Assembly: GCA_964617375.1 (NCBI GenBank)
Contig: CAZTXQ010000002.1
Location: 1-64,000, forward strand
Length of the DNA stretch: 64,000 nucleotides
Reading direction: 5' to 3'
From: Firm-13 sp964617375
GTDB taxonomy: Bacteria; Bacillota; Clostridia; Saccharofermentanales; Saccharofermentanaceae
Positions 1-8,838 of the stretch are shown one piece after another (position 1 is the first letter of the stretch; every line of letters begins with the position of its first letter). Position numbers and translations under genes: made by a program. The notes below the pieces were generated by a model that saw only the letters and a program-made list of their open reading frames with translations, was not told the origin of the DNA and did not search any database.

Positions 1-2803
1 GGTCACAATTCTTTCGGTCTCGCTGGTCTTTTTCGCGGCGTCTGTTCTGGCCGAAAAAGGTCTCAAGATCCGCAAAACGGCGATCGCCTTCTACACGATC
101 GGCAGCGCTTTTCTTCCTGTTACGGTAATTGCCGCAGGGTATCTGAAGCTTTTCGGCGATTATTTCGCCCTTACCGGAGAAGGCCGGTTCTTCCTTTTTC
201 TCGCGGCAACGGTTCTTCTCGGCGGCGCCTCGCTGATTGGATCGGTCAAATACAAGTTCCTGTACTTTACGGAAGCCTTTCTGTACTGTGTCACGGCTTC
301 GGTCGTTTTTCTGGCGTCGGGGTTCCATCCGAAAGCCGATCTTTTTATTGCAATCCTTTACGCGTATGTCGTTTTGATTGCGCTTCTGGGCAATTGGATT
401 AAGGGGAAGGACATAAGGAGCGACCGTTTCCGGCATCTGATTATGCAGATACCGCTCTTCGCCGTTATTAATTCGCTGGTGATTGCGGCGATCGGAGTTC
501 TTGTTGTGGATAATGGCGTTCTTTCCGGGGCGTCGGCCGTACTCGTGAGCCCGGTGTTTCTGGCCGGTCTTTTTCGTGGAAAGAAATCCTACGCCTGCGT
601 GATCCCGTTTACCGTTCTTATCACCGCAGGCCTTCTCCGGCTGAATACCGGCAGCGAGTATATCCATTACATGCTGCTTATGGTTCTTGCGTCGGCGCTC
701 ATCGCGGCAGCGGGAACGCTGAGACTTTTTCCGGAGGCGATGAAGACGTGGCTTCGGACGACCGGCGGAATTGTGGCCGGACTCATATATCTTCTTCAGT
801 TCGTGGGAATGATCGATACGGGGAAATGGACACTTCTCCAAATTCTCGTTCTGGCCGGCCTCATGACCGTTCTGGTCTATATCGGTTACGCCGGGAAGAA
901 CAAGATCTATTTCGGATTATCTTCGGTTGTCGCCGTAACAATCTTAACCGGCATCGCATCTATGCTGGCTTCGGACGGGATTCCCGCCGGTCTTCTGTGC
1001 TCCGGCATGACAATACTTCTTTTCGCGCTTCTTATCGTCCTGGACCGGTTCCTGACCTTCTCACCGAGAACGGTCGTCTCCGACTTTCTTTTTCCGATCT
1101 GGTGTTTCTTTGGAAGTCTGGCAGATCTGTTCCGTATTGCGGAGGATTTCCAGTACAATTCGGCCGGTGCCGCTCCGTACCGCATCGGATCTCTCGTCTC
1201 GCTTCTCCTCCTTCTGATGATTCTTGTATACCTTATGCTCGAAAAAAAGCGGGGCACCGCGGGGCTGGCTGCGCCATTTGCGATACCGGCCGTGTTTATG
1301 TTTTCATCCGTTCCGGTTTGCATATCTATAACGGGAGAGAAGAACATCATTCTTGTATTTCTTATATTCTATATTGCACTCGCCATCGGCGGACTTGTTG
1401 CCATGGCGTTCCGGTTCTTCAAAAAATACTTCTGGGGAATGCAGTTCTCGGCACTCTTTGTGATGCTGATGTTCGGTCTCCCGCTTGCCGCAATTCTATG
1501 GATTGCCGATACCGATATGTACTATCCTGCATTCTTTCTGGTTCTGACCGTCTACTTGTTCGGCAGAATGTTTTTTGGTGTCCGGAATCCGAAGTTTACG
1601 CGAAAAAGCATCATGTTCCTTGTGCTGTCGCTCGGTACGGGAGCGTCTCTTTACGTGACGCTCTCTGCGGTCGCCTACAGCTGGTTTTCGGTTCACGAAA
1701 CTTTTCCTCTTCTTCTTTTCCCGGCCCTGGGATCGGCGCTGATTTTTATCGCAGGTGCCCTGCTTAAAAGATTCGCATGGTCCGTTCCTTCTATTCTGGA
1801 ACATCTTGAACGGGTCGGATCGTACGGTATGATGTTCTTCGCTCCGTGTCTTCTCTTGGCCTTTGATCAGAAGCAGCCGACGGTCATCTCCGCCGTGATC
1901 CTTCTTCTTATTCTCGTATCCCTCTTCTCCAAGTATCTCGCGGGACGTGCCTGGGCGTCTTCCTGGTATGAGGTCATTCTGCTCTATTGTCTGACCGGGG
2001 TCCTCATGAGCAGAGTTCCTTCGGCTGTCCGGAACGATGCATCGATTCTAGCTTTCTCTGTTCTCTTTATCCTGCTATGCACAGCCGGAAGAATTCTTCA
2101 CCGCGAAGTCTTTTCTTCGAGAATGACGCACGACGGGCAGACAAACCGCTCGCTCGACTGGCTTACCCTTACAAGCAGTCTTTCGGTTCTGATTCTGGTG
2201 TTTCTGGGCGAAACGGGATTCTGCATTGCCTGCATTCTGGCGGCGATTTATACCATGTCCTTCTTCGGACGGGTTTCGGGCAAATCCATCGAAGAGACTT
2301 TGATGACGATTGCCGGACCGTTCCTGTGCATGGCGTTCTGGGTTCAGCCGTTCGTCCATATCGAGCCGGTCATCGTGTCTGAGCTCAATCTTCTCGTCTT
2401 CGTCGGCTATTTCTTCCTGCTTGACAGGTTTATCTGGAAGAGGAAACCGGCGACGGGTATTCTGCTGTTCCTATCCGCGTGTCTGTCTTTCTTCATCCTG
2501 GGCATCCAGGCGATCGTTTCGGGAGATCTCGTCGATGCGCTGATCATCGGTCTCTTGTCCTTTGTGCTTCTCGTCGTATCCTTCCTACTGAAGACGAAAA
2601 AATGGTTTATTCTCTCGACGCTGACCTTGCTTATCCTCACGATCTACATGACCAGAAATTTCTGGGCGAGCATCGCGTGGTGGGTATATCTTCTGGCCGT
2701 CGGACTGATTCTGATCGGGCTTGCCGCGGCAAACGAGATCTCAAAACAGAGAGGCACATCTCTTTTCGGGAAGACAAAAAACGTATTCAAAGAGTGGAAG
2801 TAA
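1..2803 (+). CDS. Large polytopic membrane protein, 5' end outside the window
   Basis: The reading frame is open from the first base (frame starting at base 2) and ends at TAA 2801-2803, so at least 933 residues are present and the true start lies upstream. The protein is almost entirely alternating hydrophobic helices and short charged loops, well over 20 predicted membrane segments, with no soluble catalytic domain or recognisable motif. I do not recognise the family with confidence; giant multi-helix proteins of this type with an N-terminal zinc ribbon occur in Clostridia, but the N-terminus is not visible here. It is convergent with the AraC gene, with only 41 bp between them. Function unknown. 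Confidence 0.75.
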   Translation, partial: VTILSVSLVFFAASVLAEKGLKIRKTAIAFYTIGSAFLPVTVIAAGYLKLFGDYFALTGEGRFFLFLAATVLLGGASLIGSVKYKFLYFTEAFLYCVTASVVFLASGFHPKADLFIAILYAYVVLIALLGNWIKGKDIRSDRFRHLIMQIPLFAVINSLVIAAIGVLVVDNGVLSGASAVLVSPVFLAGLFRGKKSYACVIPFTVLITAGLLRLNTGSEYIHYMLLMVLASALIAAAGTLRLFPEAMKTWLRTTGGIVAGLIYLLQFVGMIDTGKWTLLQILVLAGLMTVLVYIGYAGKNKIYFGLSSVVAVTILTGIASMLASDGIPAGLLCSGMTILLFALLIVLDRFLTFSPRTVVSDFLFPIWCFFGSLADLFRIAEDFQYNSAGAAPYRIGSLVSLLLLLMILVYLMLEKKRGTAGLAAPFAIPAVFMFSSVPVCISITGEKNIILVFLIFYIALAIGGLVAMAFRFFKKYFWGMQFSALFVMLMFGLPLAAILWIADTDMYYPAFFLVLTVYLFGRMFFGVRNPKFTRKSIMFLVLSLGTGASLYVTLSAVAYSWFSVHETFPLLLFPALGSALIFIAGALLKRFAWSVPSILEHLERVGSYGMMFFAPCLLLAFDQKQPTVISAVILLLILVSLFSKYLAGRAWASSWYEVILLYCLTGVLMSRVPSAVRNDASILAFSVLFILLCTAGRILHREVFSSRMTHDGQTNRSLDWLTLTSSLSVLILVFLGETGFCIACILAAIYTMSFFGRVSGKSIEETLMTIAGPFLCMAFWVQPFVHIEPVIVSELNLLVFVGYFFLLDRFIWKRKPATGILLFLSACLSFFILGIQAIVSGDLVDALIIGLLSFVLLVVSFLLKTKKWFILSTLTLLILTIYMTRNFWASIAWWVYLLAVGLILIGLAAANEISKQRGTSLFGKTKNVFKEWK

Positions 2804-2844
2804 TCGGATCCATACGCCGATCGCCGGACATTCCCGGCACTTCT

Positions 2845-3672
2845 CTAGTGTTTAACCCGTACTTTATTCGGGGTCGTTCCGTATGCCTTCCTGAACATGC
2901 GGATGAAGACCTTATAGTTGGTGATGCCGTTCTTGTCCATCAGGTAGGTGATGCTGTCGCTCGTGTGCATCAGGTCTGAGTAGAAATGCATCATGCGTAC
3001 GGTGTTCACATATTCGAGGAACGTCTGCGCCGTATATTTCTTGAAAAGCCGGCAGAAATACTCCGGACAGATCGAAAGCTCGGACGAGATCTCTTCTAAG
3101 GAGATCGGCTTGGTGTAATTGGCTTTGACGTAGTCCATGATCAGGACGATGCGTTCGGCATTCTTCTGGGCTTTGCTTTTCACATCCGCGGTCAGGCGGA
3201 CGGAGTTCTTCGTATACAGCTCATATACAAATTCATAGATCAGAGCGGTGAAAAGAATCTGATAGCCGTCCTCTTTCTTCTCGAATTCTGCGGTCATCCT
3301 GAGAAGCAGATCCTCGAGAATTCTGGCAGAAGAATCGCGGTCCTTTGCCGGATGGTATTCACGGAAGTAGATCATATCAAAGCCGGGGATCAGGCGCTCC
3401 AAGTCCGAGAGCGGTATCTGCAGGAGAACGTATACGGGCGCGCCGTGGAAATGTGTGGAGTGGATCTCTCTCGAGTTGACGATGAATAGGTCATGGAGAG
3501 AAAGCTCGTATTTGCGGTCGTTCAGCCACACGGACAGGGAATCCTTCAGCACGAAAAGGATCTCGAGATGATTGTGCCAGTGTGCGGGATAGAAGCCGTC
3601 GGAGGTGTTCTGGATCTCGAAGCGAAGCCTGAGGCGGGAATCGTCTATTACAAGTTCGTGCTCATAGGCCAT
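2845..3672 (-). CDS. AraC-family transcriptional regulator
   Basis: A 275-residue protein with an N-terminal cupin-like sensor half (about residues 1-140, including the typical HWHNHLEILFVL segment) and a C-terminal double helix-turn-helix (about 175-275, with LEEISSELSICPEYFCRLFK and a TTPNKVR end). This is the standard architecture of sugar-responsive AraC regulators. It is divergent from the GH3 beta-glucosidase at 3856, with 183 bp between the two starts, so it probably regulates that gene in response to a cello- or xylo-oligosaccharide (inference from context). The start has a GA-rich ribosome site (GAGGGGG) just upstream. Confidence 0.9.
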   Translation of the reverse strand: MAYEHELVIDDSRLRLRFEIQNTSDGFYPAHWHNHLEILFVLKDSLSVWLNDRKYELSLHDLFIVNSREIHSTHFHGAPVYVLLQIPLSDLERLIPGFDMIYFREYHPAKDRDSSARILEDLLLRMTAEFEKKEDGYQILFTALIYEFVYELYTKNSVRLTADVKSKAQKNAERIVLIMDYVKANYTKPISLEEISSELSICPEYFCRLFKKYTAQTFLEYVNTVRMMHFYSDLMHTSDSITYLMDKNGITNYKVFIRMFRKAYGTTPNKVRVKH

Positions 3673-3788
3673 GGACTACGGTTCCCCCTCTCGAAAAGAG
3701 TCAATAAAGGTATATTTCTATCGTTATATTTTAGGGGTTTCCGGGCAGACATGTCAATATCGACCTATGTTTTGGCTAATAATTCTGC

Positions 3789-3817
3789 TGTAAAACGTGC
3801 TCCCGCGAATGTACAAT
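3789..3817 (+). promoter_or_regulatory. Candidate promoter of the GH3 gene
   Basis: TGTAAA (3789-3794), a 17-bp spacer and TACAAT (3812-3817) lie 39 bp before the GH3 start. The -10 is good and the -35 weak, as expected for a promoter that needs an activator such as the divergent AraC protein. Confidence 0.4.
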
Positions 3818-3855
3818 GTAAATATCGGAATGATTCGATTTTGGAGGATAAAAAC

Positions 3856-6645
3856 ATGAAACTGGATTGGAATGAATATATCGGTCTTTCCCGGAAAGCG
3901 ATTGCCGAGGGCGTCGTGCTTTTGAGAAACGAGAATCAAGCTCTCCCGCTTGCGAAGAACAGCAATGTGGCCGTTTTCGGGCGGATTCAGTCTCATTACT
4001 ATAAGAGCGGAACCGGCTCGGGCGGCATGGTAAATGTGACCAAGGTCACCGGAATCCTGGATGCGCTTCTCGAAGATGCGGACGTGCATGTCAATTCGGA
4101 CGTTCTGGAGATGTACAGAACATGGGAAGAGAAGAACCCCTTTAACGAGGGCATCGGCTGGGGCAACGAGCCCTGGTCTCAGGAGGAAATGCCTCTTGAC
4201 GAGGCGCTTCTCGAAAAGGCCGCCCGTACTTCGGATACGGCGCTTGTCATCATCGGCCGCACGGCGGGCGAGGAGCAGGACAGCCGCGATATGCCCGGCT
4301 CGTACCGCCTTTCCGAACTCGAAGGAGAGATGATCGCCAAGGTTCGCAAAGCTTTCTCCAGAATGGTGGTTATCCTGAATGTCGGCGCCATCATCGACAT
4401 GAGTTTTGTCGCAGAATACACTCCGGACGCCGTTCTTTACGCATGGCAGGGCGGCATGGTCGGAGGTCTCGGTACCGTCGACGTTCTTACCGGCAGGGTA
4501 TCGCCGTCCGGCAAGCTCTCCGATACGATCGCCCATAAGATTGAGGATTATCCGGCTCATCCGTATTTCGGAGATCCGGTACGCAACTTCTATGCCGAGG
4601 ACATCTATGTCGGGTACCGGTACTTCGAGACGTTCGCGCCCGAAAAGGTACTCTATCCGTTCGGCTTCGGTCTCTCGTACACGACCTTCAGCCGCGAAAA
4701 AATTCTTTTCGAGAAATGCGATGGCGGCTTCTGCTTCCGCGTTCTGATCCGGAATACCGGAAATGTACCCGGCAAGGAAGTCATTCAGATCTATCTCGAA
4801 GCGCCTCAGGGTCTTCTGGGGAAACCGGCCAAAACGCTCGCTGCGTTCTCAAAAACCAAGGAACTGATGCCCGGCGAAGAGGAAGTTCTTAACCTCTTTG
4901 TAGAGGATAACGCGCTCGCTTCGTTTGACGACGCCGGCGTAACGGGCTACAAGTCCGCTTATGTCCTCGAGGCCGGTACCTATCTTTTCTACATCGGTAA
5001 CAGTGTTAAAAATCTTGACGTAGCGGGGATCTTCGAGCTCGAAGAAACCGGGCCTGTCCTTACCCTTTCCCAGGTTCTTGCTCCCGACAGCGCCTTCCAG
5101 AGAATGCACCCGGCACAGTCGGAGGACGGCAAATTCACGGTTGCCATGGAAGATGTACCGCTCTCGGAAGAGGATGAGACAGTCCGGCGCTTACAATCGA
5201 TCCCAGCCGAAATTCCCTTCACCGGCGACAAGGGTTATAAGCTTTCCGACGTTGCGGACGGCAAAATAACGATGAATGAATTTATCGCCCAGATCACGGA
5301 TGAAGACCTGGCATGTATCGCACGAGGCGAAGGAATGGGAAGCCCGAAGGGCACCCCCGGAACCGCCGCGGTATTCGGCGGTGTTTCTCCGGCGCTCAAA
5401 GCGATGGGTGTTCCCTGCGGCTGCTGCTCCGACGGACCTTCCGGACTTCGCATGGACTGCGGAACGAAAGCCTTCAGCCTGCCGAACGGCACGCTTCTGG
5501 CCTGTACTTTCAACAAAGACCTGATGGAGGAACTTTTCGAGGCGACCGGCAAGGAAATGGTCAGCAACAAGATCGACGTTCTTCTCGGGCCCGGCATGAA
5601 TATACACCGCCATCCCCTGAATGGCCGGAACTTCGAATACTTCTCCGAGGATCCGCTCCTTACGGGAAAAATCGCGGCCGCACAGCTTCGCGGTCTCGGC
5701 AAAGCGGGCGTGACCGGCGCGATCAAGCACTTCTGCGGCAACAACCAGGAGACACACCGTCACGATATCGACTCGATTATTTCCGAGCGTGCTCTTCGCG
5801 AGATCTATCTCAAAGGCTTTGAAATTGCCGTGAAGGAAGGTCCCGCAACGACCGTTATGACCACCTACGGGTCCGTGAACGGCACCTACACGTCCGGCCG
5901 ATATGACTTGAACACATCGATACTCCGCGGGGAATGGGGCTTCAACGGATTTGTCATGACCGACTGGTGGGCCAATATCAGCGAAAAAGGAAAGCCCGTC
6001 GACAAGAAGAATTTTGCGGCGATGATCCGTGCGCAGAATGACGTCTATATGGTCACGCCGGACGGCGCGGTCAACAGCGCCGGCGACAATATAATTGCAT
6101 CGCTTGAGGCCGGAACCTTGAAGAGAAGCGAGCTGCAGAGAAATGCGGCCAATGTCCTGGGATTCCTCCTTCATACACCTGCGTACCGCAGAATCATCGG
6201 CTCTCCGGTCGAAATTGAAGTAACGGGACGACCGGATGAAGAGGACAGCTTCGATCTCGACAATCTCATCTACCACAAGATCGGACATGACACATACATC
6301 GATCTTGAGGATGTCGACACTTCAAAGGGCAAGAGCTTCGTTTTCGCGATCGAGAACACGCGCCTCGGCAGTTACTACTTTGAACTGACGGGCAAGTCGG
6401 ATCTCGGCGAGTTGGCGCAGATACCTGTGACGATCTTTTTCAAGAGCACGCCCATTATGGTATTCACATGGAACGGCACGGGCGGCGAATGGGTCACCAA
6501 GAGCCAGCTCATGCTCTTCGGTTCCAAGTACACGACCGGACGTCTGTATTTCGGCGAGAACGGAATCAAGCTCAAGAACATGCATTTTGTATTCGTACAG
6601 GATGCGAGCGAAATTGATAATCCGAGAGATTACATACAGGGCTGA
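3856..6645 (+). CDS. GH3 beta-glucosidase/beta-xylosidase with inverted domain order
   Basis: A 929-residue protein. ATG 3856 is chosen because GGAGG lies at 3843-3847; the frame stays open further upstream but without a ribosome site. The domains are in swapped order: the GH3 C-terminal alpha/beta domain comes first (about 20-270), then a fibronectin-like domain introduced by FGFGLSYTTF, and the GH3 N-terminal catalytic barrel is last (from about 490). The predicted nucleophile is D703 in GFVMTDWW; K624-H625 and CSDGPSG are substrate-binding motifs. No signal peptide, so it is probably cytoplasmic and acts on imported oligosaccharides. This arrangement is known from some rumen beta-glucosidases (Ruminococcus albus, Butyrivibrio). 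Substrate choice between gluco- and xylo-sides cannot be told by eye. Confidence 0.92.
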   Translation: MKLDWNEYIGLSRKAIAEGVVLLRNENQALPLAKNSNVAVFGRIQSHYYKSGTGSGGMVNVTKVTGILDALLEDADVHVNSDVLEMYRTWEEKNPFNEGIGWGNEPWSQEEMPLDEALLEKAARTSDTALVIIGRTAGEEQDSRDMPGSYRLSELEGEMIAKVRKAFSRMVVILNVGAIIDMSFVAEYTPDAVLYAWQGGMVGGLGTVDVLTGRVSPSGKLSDTIAHKIEDYPAHPYFGDPVRNFYAEDIYVGYRYFETFAPEKVLYPFGFGLSYTTFSREKILFEKCDGGFCFRVLIRNTGNVPGKEVIQIYLEAPQGLLGKPAKTLAAFSKTKELMPGEEEVLNLFVEDNALASFDDAGVTGYKSAYVLEAGTYLFYIGNSVKNLDVAGIFELEETGPVLTLSQVLAPDSAFQRMHPAQSEDGKFTVAMEDVPLSEEDETVRRLQSIPAEIPFTGDKGYKLSDVADGKITMNEFIAQITDEDLACIARGEGMGSPKGTPGTAAVFGGVSPALKAMGVPCGCCSDGPSGLRMDCGTKAFSLPNGTLLACTFNKDLMEELFEATGKEMVSNKIDVLLGPGMNIHRHPLNGRNFEYFSEDPLLTGKIAAAQLRGLGKAGVTGAIKHFCGNNQETHRHDIDSIISERALREIYLKGFEIAVKEGPATTVMTTYGSVNGTYTSGRYDLNTSILRGEWGFNGFVMTDWWANISEKGKPVDKKNFAAMIRAQNDVYMVTPDGAVNSAGDNIIASLEAGTLKRSELQRNAANVLGFLLHTPAYRRIIGSPVEIEVTGRPDEEDSFDLDNLIYHKIGHDTYIDLEDVDTSKGKSFVFAIENTRLGSYYFELTGKSDLGELAQIPVTIFFKSTPIMVFTWNGTGGEWVTKSQLMLFGSKYTTGRLYFGENGIKLKNMHFVFVQDASEIDNPRDYIQG

Positions 6646-6696
6646 TCCATTTACTTCTTCGACTCACAGGATGCCTCCTGTTATTAATAAAGCGGA

Positions 6697-6740
6697 AATC
6701 CCGTTCTTCGGTCAAAAACAATCGACCGGAGGGCGGGATT
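6697..6740 (+). terminator. Hairpin between GH3 and udk
   Basis: A nested inverted repeat: AATCCCG/CGGGATT outer arms and CTTCGGTC/GACCGGAG inner arms around an A-rich loop. It probably ends GH3 transcription, but no U-run follows; instead the udk -10 hexamer begins five bases later. Confidence 0.5.
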
Positions 6741-6750
6741 GCTCTATAAT
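6722..6750 (+). promoter_or_regulatory. Candidate udk promoter
   Basis: TCGACC (6722-6727, 4/6 match), 17 bp, TATAAT (6745-6750), 29 bp before the udk start. The -35 lies inside the 3' arm of the preceding hairpin. Confidence 0.5.
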
Positions 6751-6778
6751 CTTTACAGAAACGATAACGGAGGCGCAT

Positions 6779-7393
6779 ATGGATAAGATACTGATGATCG
6801 GAATTGCCGGAGGAACCGGCAGCGGAAAGACGACGATTACCAACGAACTTCTAAGGCGCTTCGGAGACTGGGTCAGCGTCGTCTACCACGACAACTACTA
6901 CCGGAATTTCCCCGACCTTTCGCCGGAGGAACGGCATAAGCTGAACTACGACGCACCCGAAGCTTTCGAGACGGAGCTGATGGTCGAGCAGCTAAAGGAA
7001 CTTGCCGCGGGACGCTCCGTCGAATGTCCGATCTATGACTTTACCCAGTACAACCGGTCGAATCAGACGGTTACCGTAAAGCCCAATCCGGTCATCATCG
7101 TCGAGGGGATTCTGATCTTCTGTGATCCTCTCCTCTGCGACCTTTTCGATATCAAGATCTTTGTCGACACAGACGCGGATGTCCGGATCCTTCGTCGCAT
7201 CAAGCGCGATGTCATCGAGCGCGGCCGGACCATCGAATCGGTCGAGAAGCAATATCTCGAAACCGTAAAGCCGATGCACGAGCTCTATGTCGAGCCCAGC
7301 AAGCGAAAAGCCGATATCATTGTTCCCGAGGGCGGAAAGAATTTCGTCGCGTTAGAGATGATCATGAATCGGATTGCATCGCATATAGGATAA
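6779..7393 (+). CDS. udk: Uridine kinase
   Basis: A 204-residue P-loop kinase that phosphorylates uridine and cytidine to UMP/CMP in pyrimidine salvage. The Walker A motif GGTGSGKTT is at residues 11-19; YHDNYY, the PIYDF substrate loop, the IIVEGIL strand and the RRIKRD lid motif follow in the usual order, and the length is typical. ATG 6779 is preceded by GGAGG at 6769-6773. It appears monocistronic, with its own promoter and a strong hairpin after the stop. Confidence 0.95.
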   Translation: MDKILMIGIAGGTGSGKTTITNELLRRFGDWVSVVYHDNYYRNFPDLSPEERHKLNYDAPEAFETELMVEQLKELAAGRSVECPIYDFTQYNRSNQTVTVKPNPVIIVEGILIFCDPLLCDLFDIKIFVDTDADVRILRRIKRDVIERGRTIESVEKQYLETVKPMHELYVEPSKRKADIIVPEGGKNFVALEMIMNRIASHIG

Positions 7394-7396
7394 TAC

Positions 7397-7477
7397 GAAA
7401 ACCCCTTCCTCCGGCGTTCAGACAGGTCCTCGGATCGCAAGCGATCCTGCGGAACTCCGGCGGGGGAAGGGGTTTTC
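7397..7477 (+). terminator. Terminator-like hairpin element, copy 1
   Basis: Starts 4 bp after the udk stop. Perfect 13-bp arms GAAAACCCCTTCC (7397-7409) and GGAAGGGGTTTTC (7465-7477) enclose a structured core with an inner helix GGATCGC/GCGATCC. The T-rich 3' side can act as an intrinsic terminator. The core is shared with copy 2. Confidence 0.7.
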
Positions 7478-7583
7478 TTCTTTTTTAGCGGAGCTGAAGC
7501 TCCGCTGTGGAAGTGTTGTTTGGCGGGAAAGGGAAGGCTGGTTTTTGATACGTGTGTGAACCCTTTTTCCCGGCGTGAATGTC

Positions 7584-7665
7584 AAAACTCTTTTCTCCGG
7601 CGTGCGGACAAGTCCTCGGAGCCCAAAGGGCTCCTGCGGAACTTCGGCGGAGAAAAGAGTTTTTC
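7584..7665. repeat. Hairpin element, copy 2
   Basis: Arms AAAACTCTTTTCTCCG (7584-7599) and CGGAGAAAAGAGTTTT (7648-7663) enclose a core closely related to copy 1: CTCCGGCG, GTCCTCGGA, and TCCTGCGGAACT are shared. The inner helix here is GGAGCCC/GGGCTCC where copy 1 has GGATCGC/GCGATCC, so pairing is kept although the bases differ. Confidence 0.75.
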
Positions 7666-7888
7666 CATTTCATGGGGTGGCACCGGAAGGTGGCGCGTGA
7701 ACCTTTACTTTGGGTTCACACCGTCTAAGATATGTGCGTTTTGGGAAACGAGATCTGTCGCGACACTTCGGCGGAGAAAAGAGTTTTTCCATTTCATAAG
7801 GTGGCACCGGAAGGTGGTGCGTGACTCTTTACTTTGGGTTCACACCATCTAAGATGCGTGCGTTTTGGGAGCGAGTGCTTTTGCGTCT
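7641..7888. repeat. 124-bp tandem duplication
   Basis: Two imperfect direct copies (7641-7764 and 7765-7888), each starting ACTTCGGCGGAGAAAAGAG and containing GGTGGCACCGGAAGGTGG and TTTACTTTGGGTTCACACC. The first half-unit includes the 3' arm of hairpin copy 2; the second copy therefore carries an orphan 3' arm. Confidence 0.85.
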
Positions 7889-7896
7889 TTTCGGGG

Positions 7897-8838
7897 TCAA
7901 TCCCGGTCTTCGTTATTGAGTTTTTCGACGGACTCGATTACGTATTCCTGCTTGACGAAGATTAGTTTTACGATGAGGGATAGGTATTTGAGGATTACGG
8001 TCAGTATGGCAAAGACGCCAAAGAAGGATGCCGTCATTAGCAGCAGCGTGGTTGTGTAGCCGGCAACGGGTATGCCAAGGATATAAACGATGATCGCGTA
8101 TATGCTGCCGGCTAAAGTGATCAGCATCATAAAGAGCGAAATGGCGATCGTTACTTTGTAGGCTAAGTCCGTGTATATGATGAGTGAATCAAATGCGGTG
8201 TCGAGCTGCTGTCTTGTGTTCGGTTTCTTTTTCCCGGAAATTCCTTTTGAGTCGTAAAGAATGGTATCTTCTTTTAGTCCGCAGTTGGCATATGTCGCTT
8301 TTCTGTAGGGGATTGTTTTGCTTAAGGTTCTGATTCTGTTTATGGAACGCCTTGATAGGATTCGGAAGCGCTCGGTATGCAGATCGTACTGTAAATTTGC
8401 GTGCCGATTGAAGATGCTGTAAAACATTTTGGATGCAATTTTGGACTTTGAGGAGCCGGCAGATACGATGTCATAGCCTTCGAGCGAGTGTCGATAGACA
8501 CGCATGATAAGGTCCGGTTCGTAATCCACGTATACGCTGTCAAATTCCATTACGAAATCACCGATTGCAAGATCAACGCCGGCATTCATGGCCTCTTCCA
8601 TGGTTTGTGAAGTGCTCATATTCAGAATGCTTATGACGGACACTGCATGGGCCCCGGCAAATTCCCGGATGACCGAGGCGCTGTGATCGCGTGAAGAGTT
8701 GTTTACACAGATGATTTCATAATGTTCGAAATTGGCCGTCAATTCGCCGGTGAGCATATTGAGAAAGGACTCGATGTCTTTCTCGTCATTCTCCACGTAG
8801 ACTACGGCAGATAGGAAATTTTTCTCTTTGCTATTCAT
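7897..8838 (-). CDS. Membrane-anchored family 2 glycosyltransferase (GtrB-like)
   Basis: A 313-residue GT-A glycosyltransferase. The N-terminal catalytic part has EIICVNNSSRDHS and an acidic MEFDSVYVDYEPDL segment; two membrane helices follow (about 232-255 and 268-300) and a short basic tail ends it. This layout matches GtrB/DPM1-like enzymes that transfer a sugar from a nucleotide donor to polyprenyl phosphate at the membrane. It is the last gene of a five-gene minus-strand cassette and overlaps the FAD oxidoreductase by 4 bp. The canonical DxD-type metal site is not obvious by eye, so donor and activity are uncertain. Confidence 0.75.
   Translation of the reverse strand: MNSKEKNFLSAVVYVENDEKDIESFLNMLTGELTANFEHYEIICVNNSSRDHSASVIREFAGAHAVSVISILNMSTSQTMEEAMNAGVDLAIGDFVMEFDSVYVDYEPDLIMRVYRHSLEGYDIVSAGSSKSKIASKMFYSIFNRHANLQYDLHTERFRILSRRSINRIRTLSKTIPYRKATYANCGLKEDTILYDSKGISGKKKPNTRQQLDTAFDSLIIYTDLAYKVTIAISLFMMLITLAGSIYAIIVYILGIPVAGYTTTLLLMTASFFGVFAILTVILKYLSLIVKLIFVKQEYVIESVEKLNNEDRD

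Larger units (their letters stand above)
7478..7896. other. Gene-free repeat region
   Basis: No credible gene. It holds hairpin copy 2 and a 124-bp tandem duplication, listed separately; short open frames here run through the repeats and lack ribosome sites. It separates udk from the 3' end of the minus-strand glycan cassette. Confidence 0.7.

Noticed and set aside
7520..7852. A 110-codon gene in the repeat region
   Set aside because: It reads straight through the hairpin and tandem duplication; no homology-like features.
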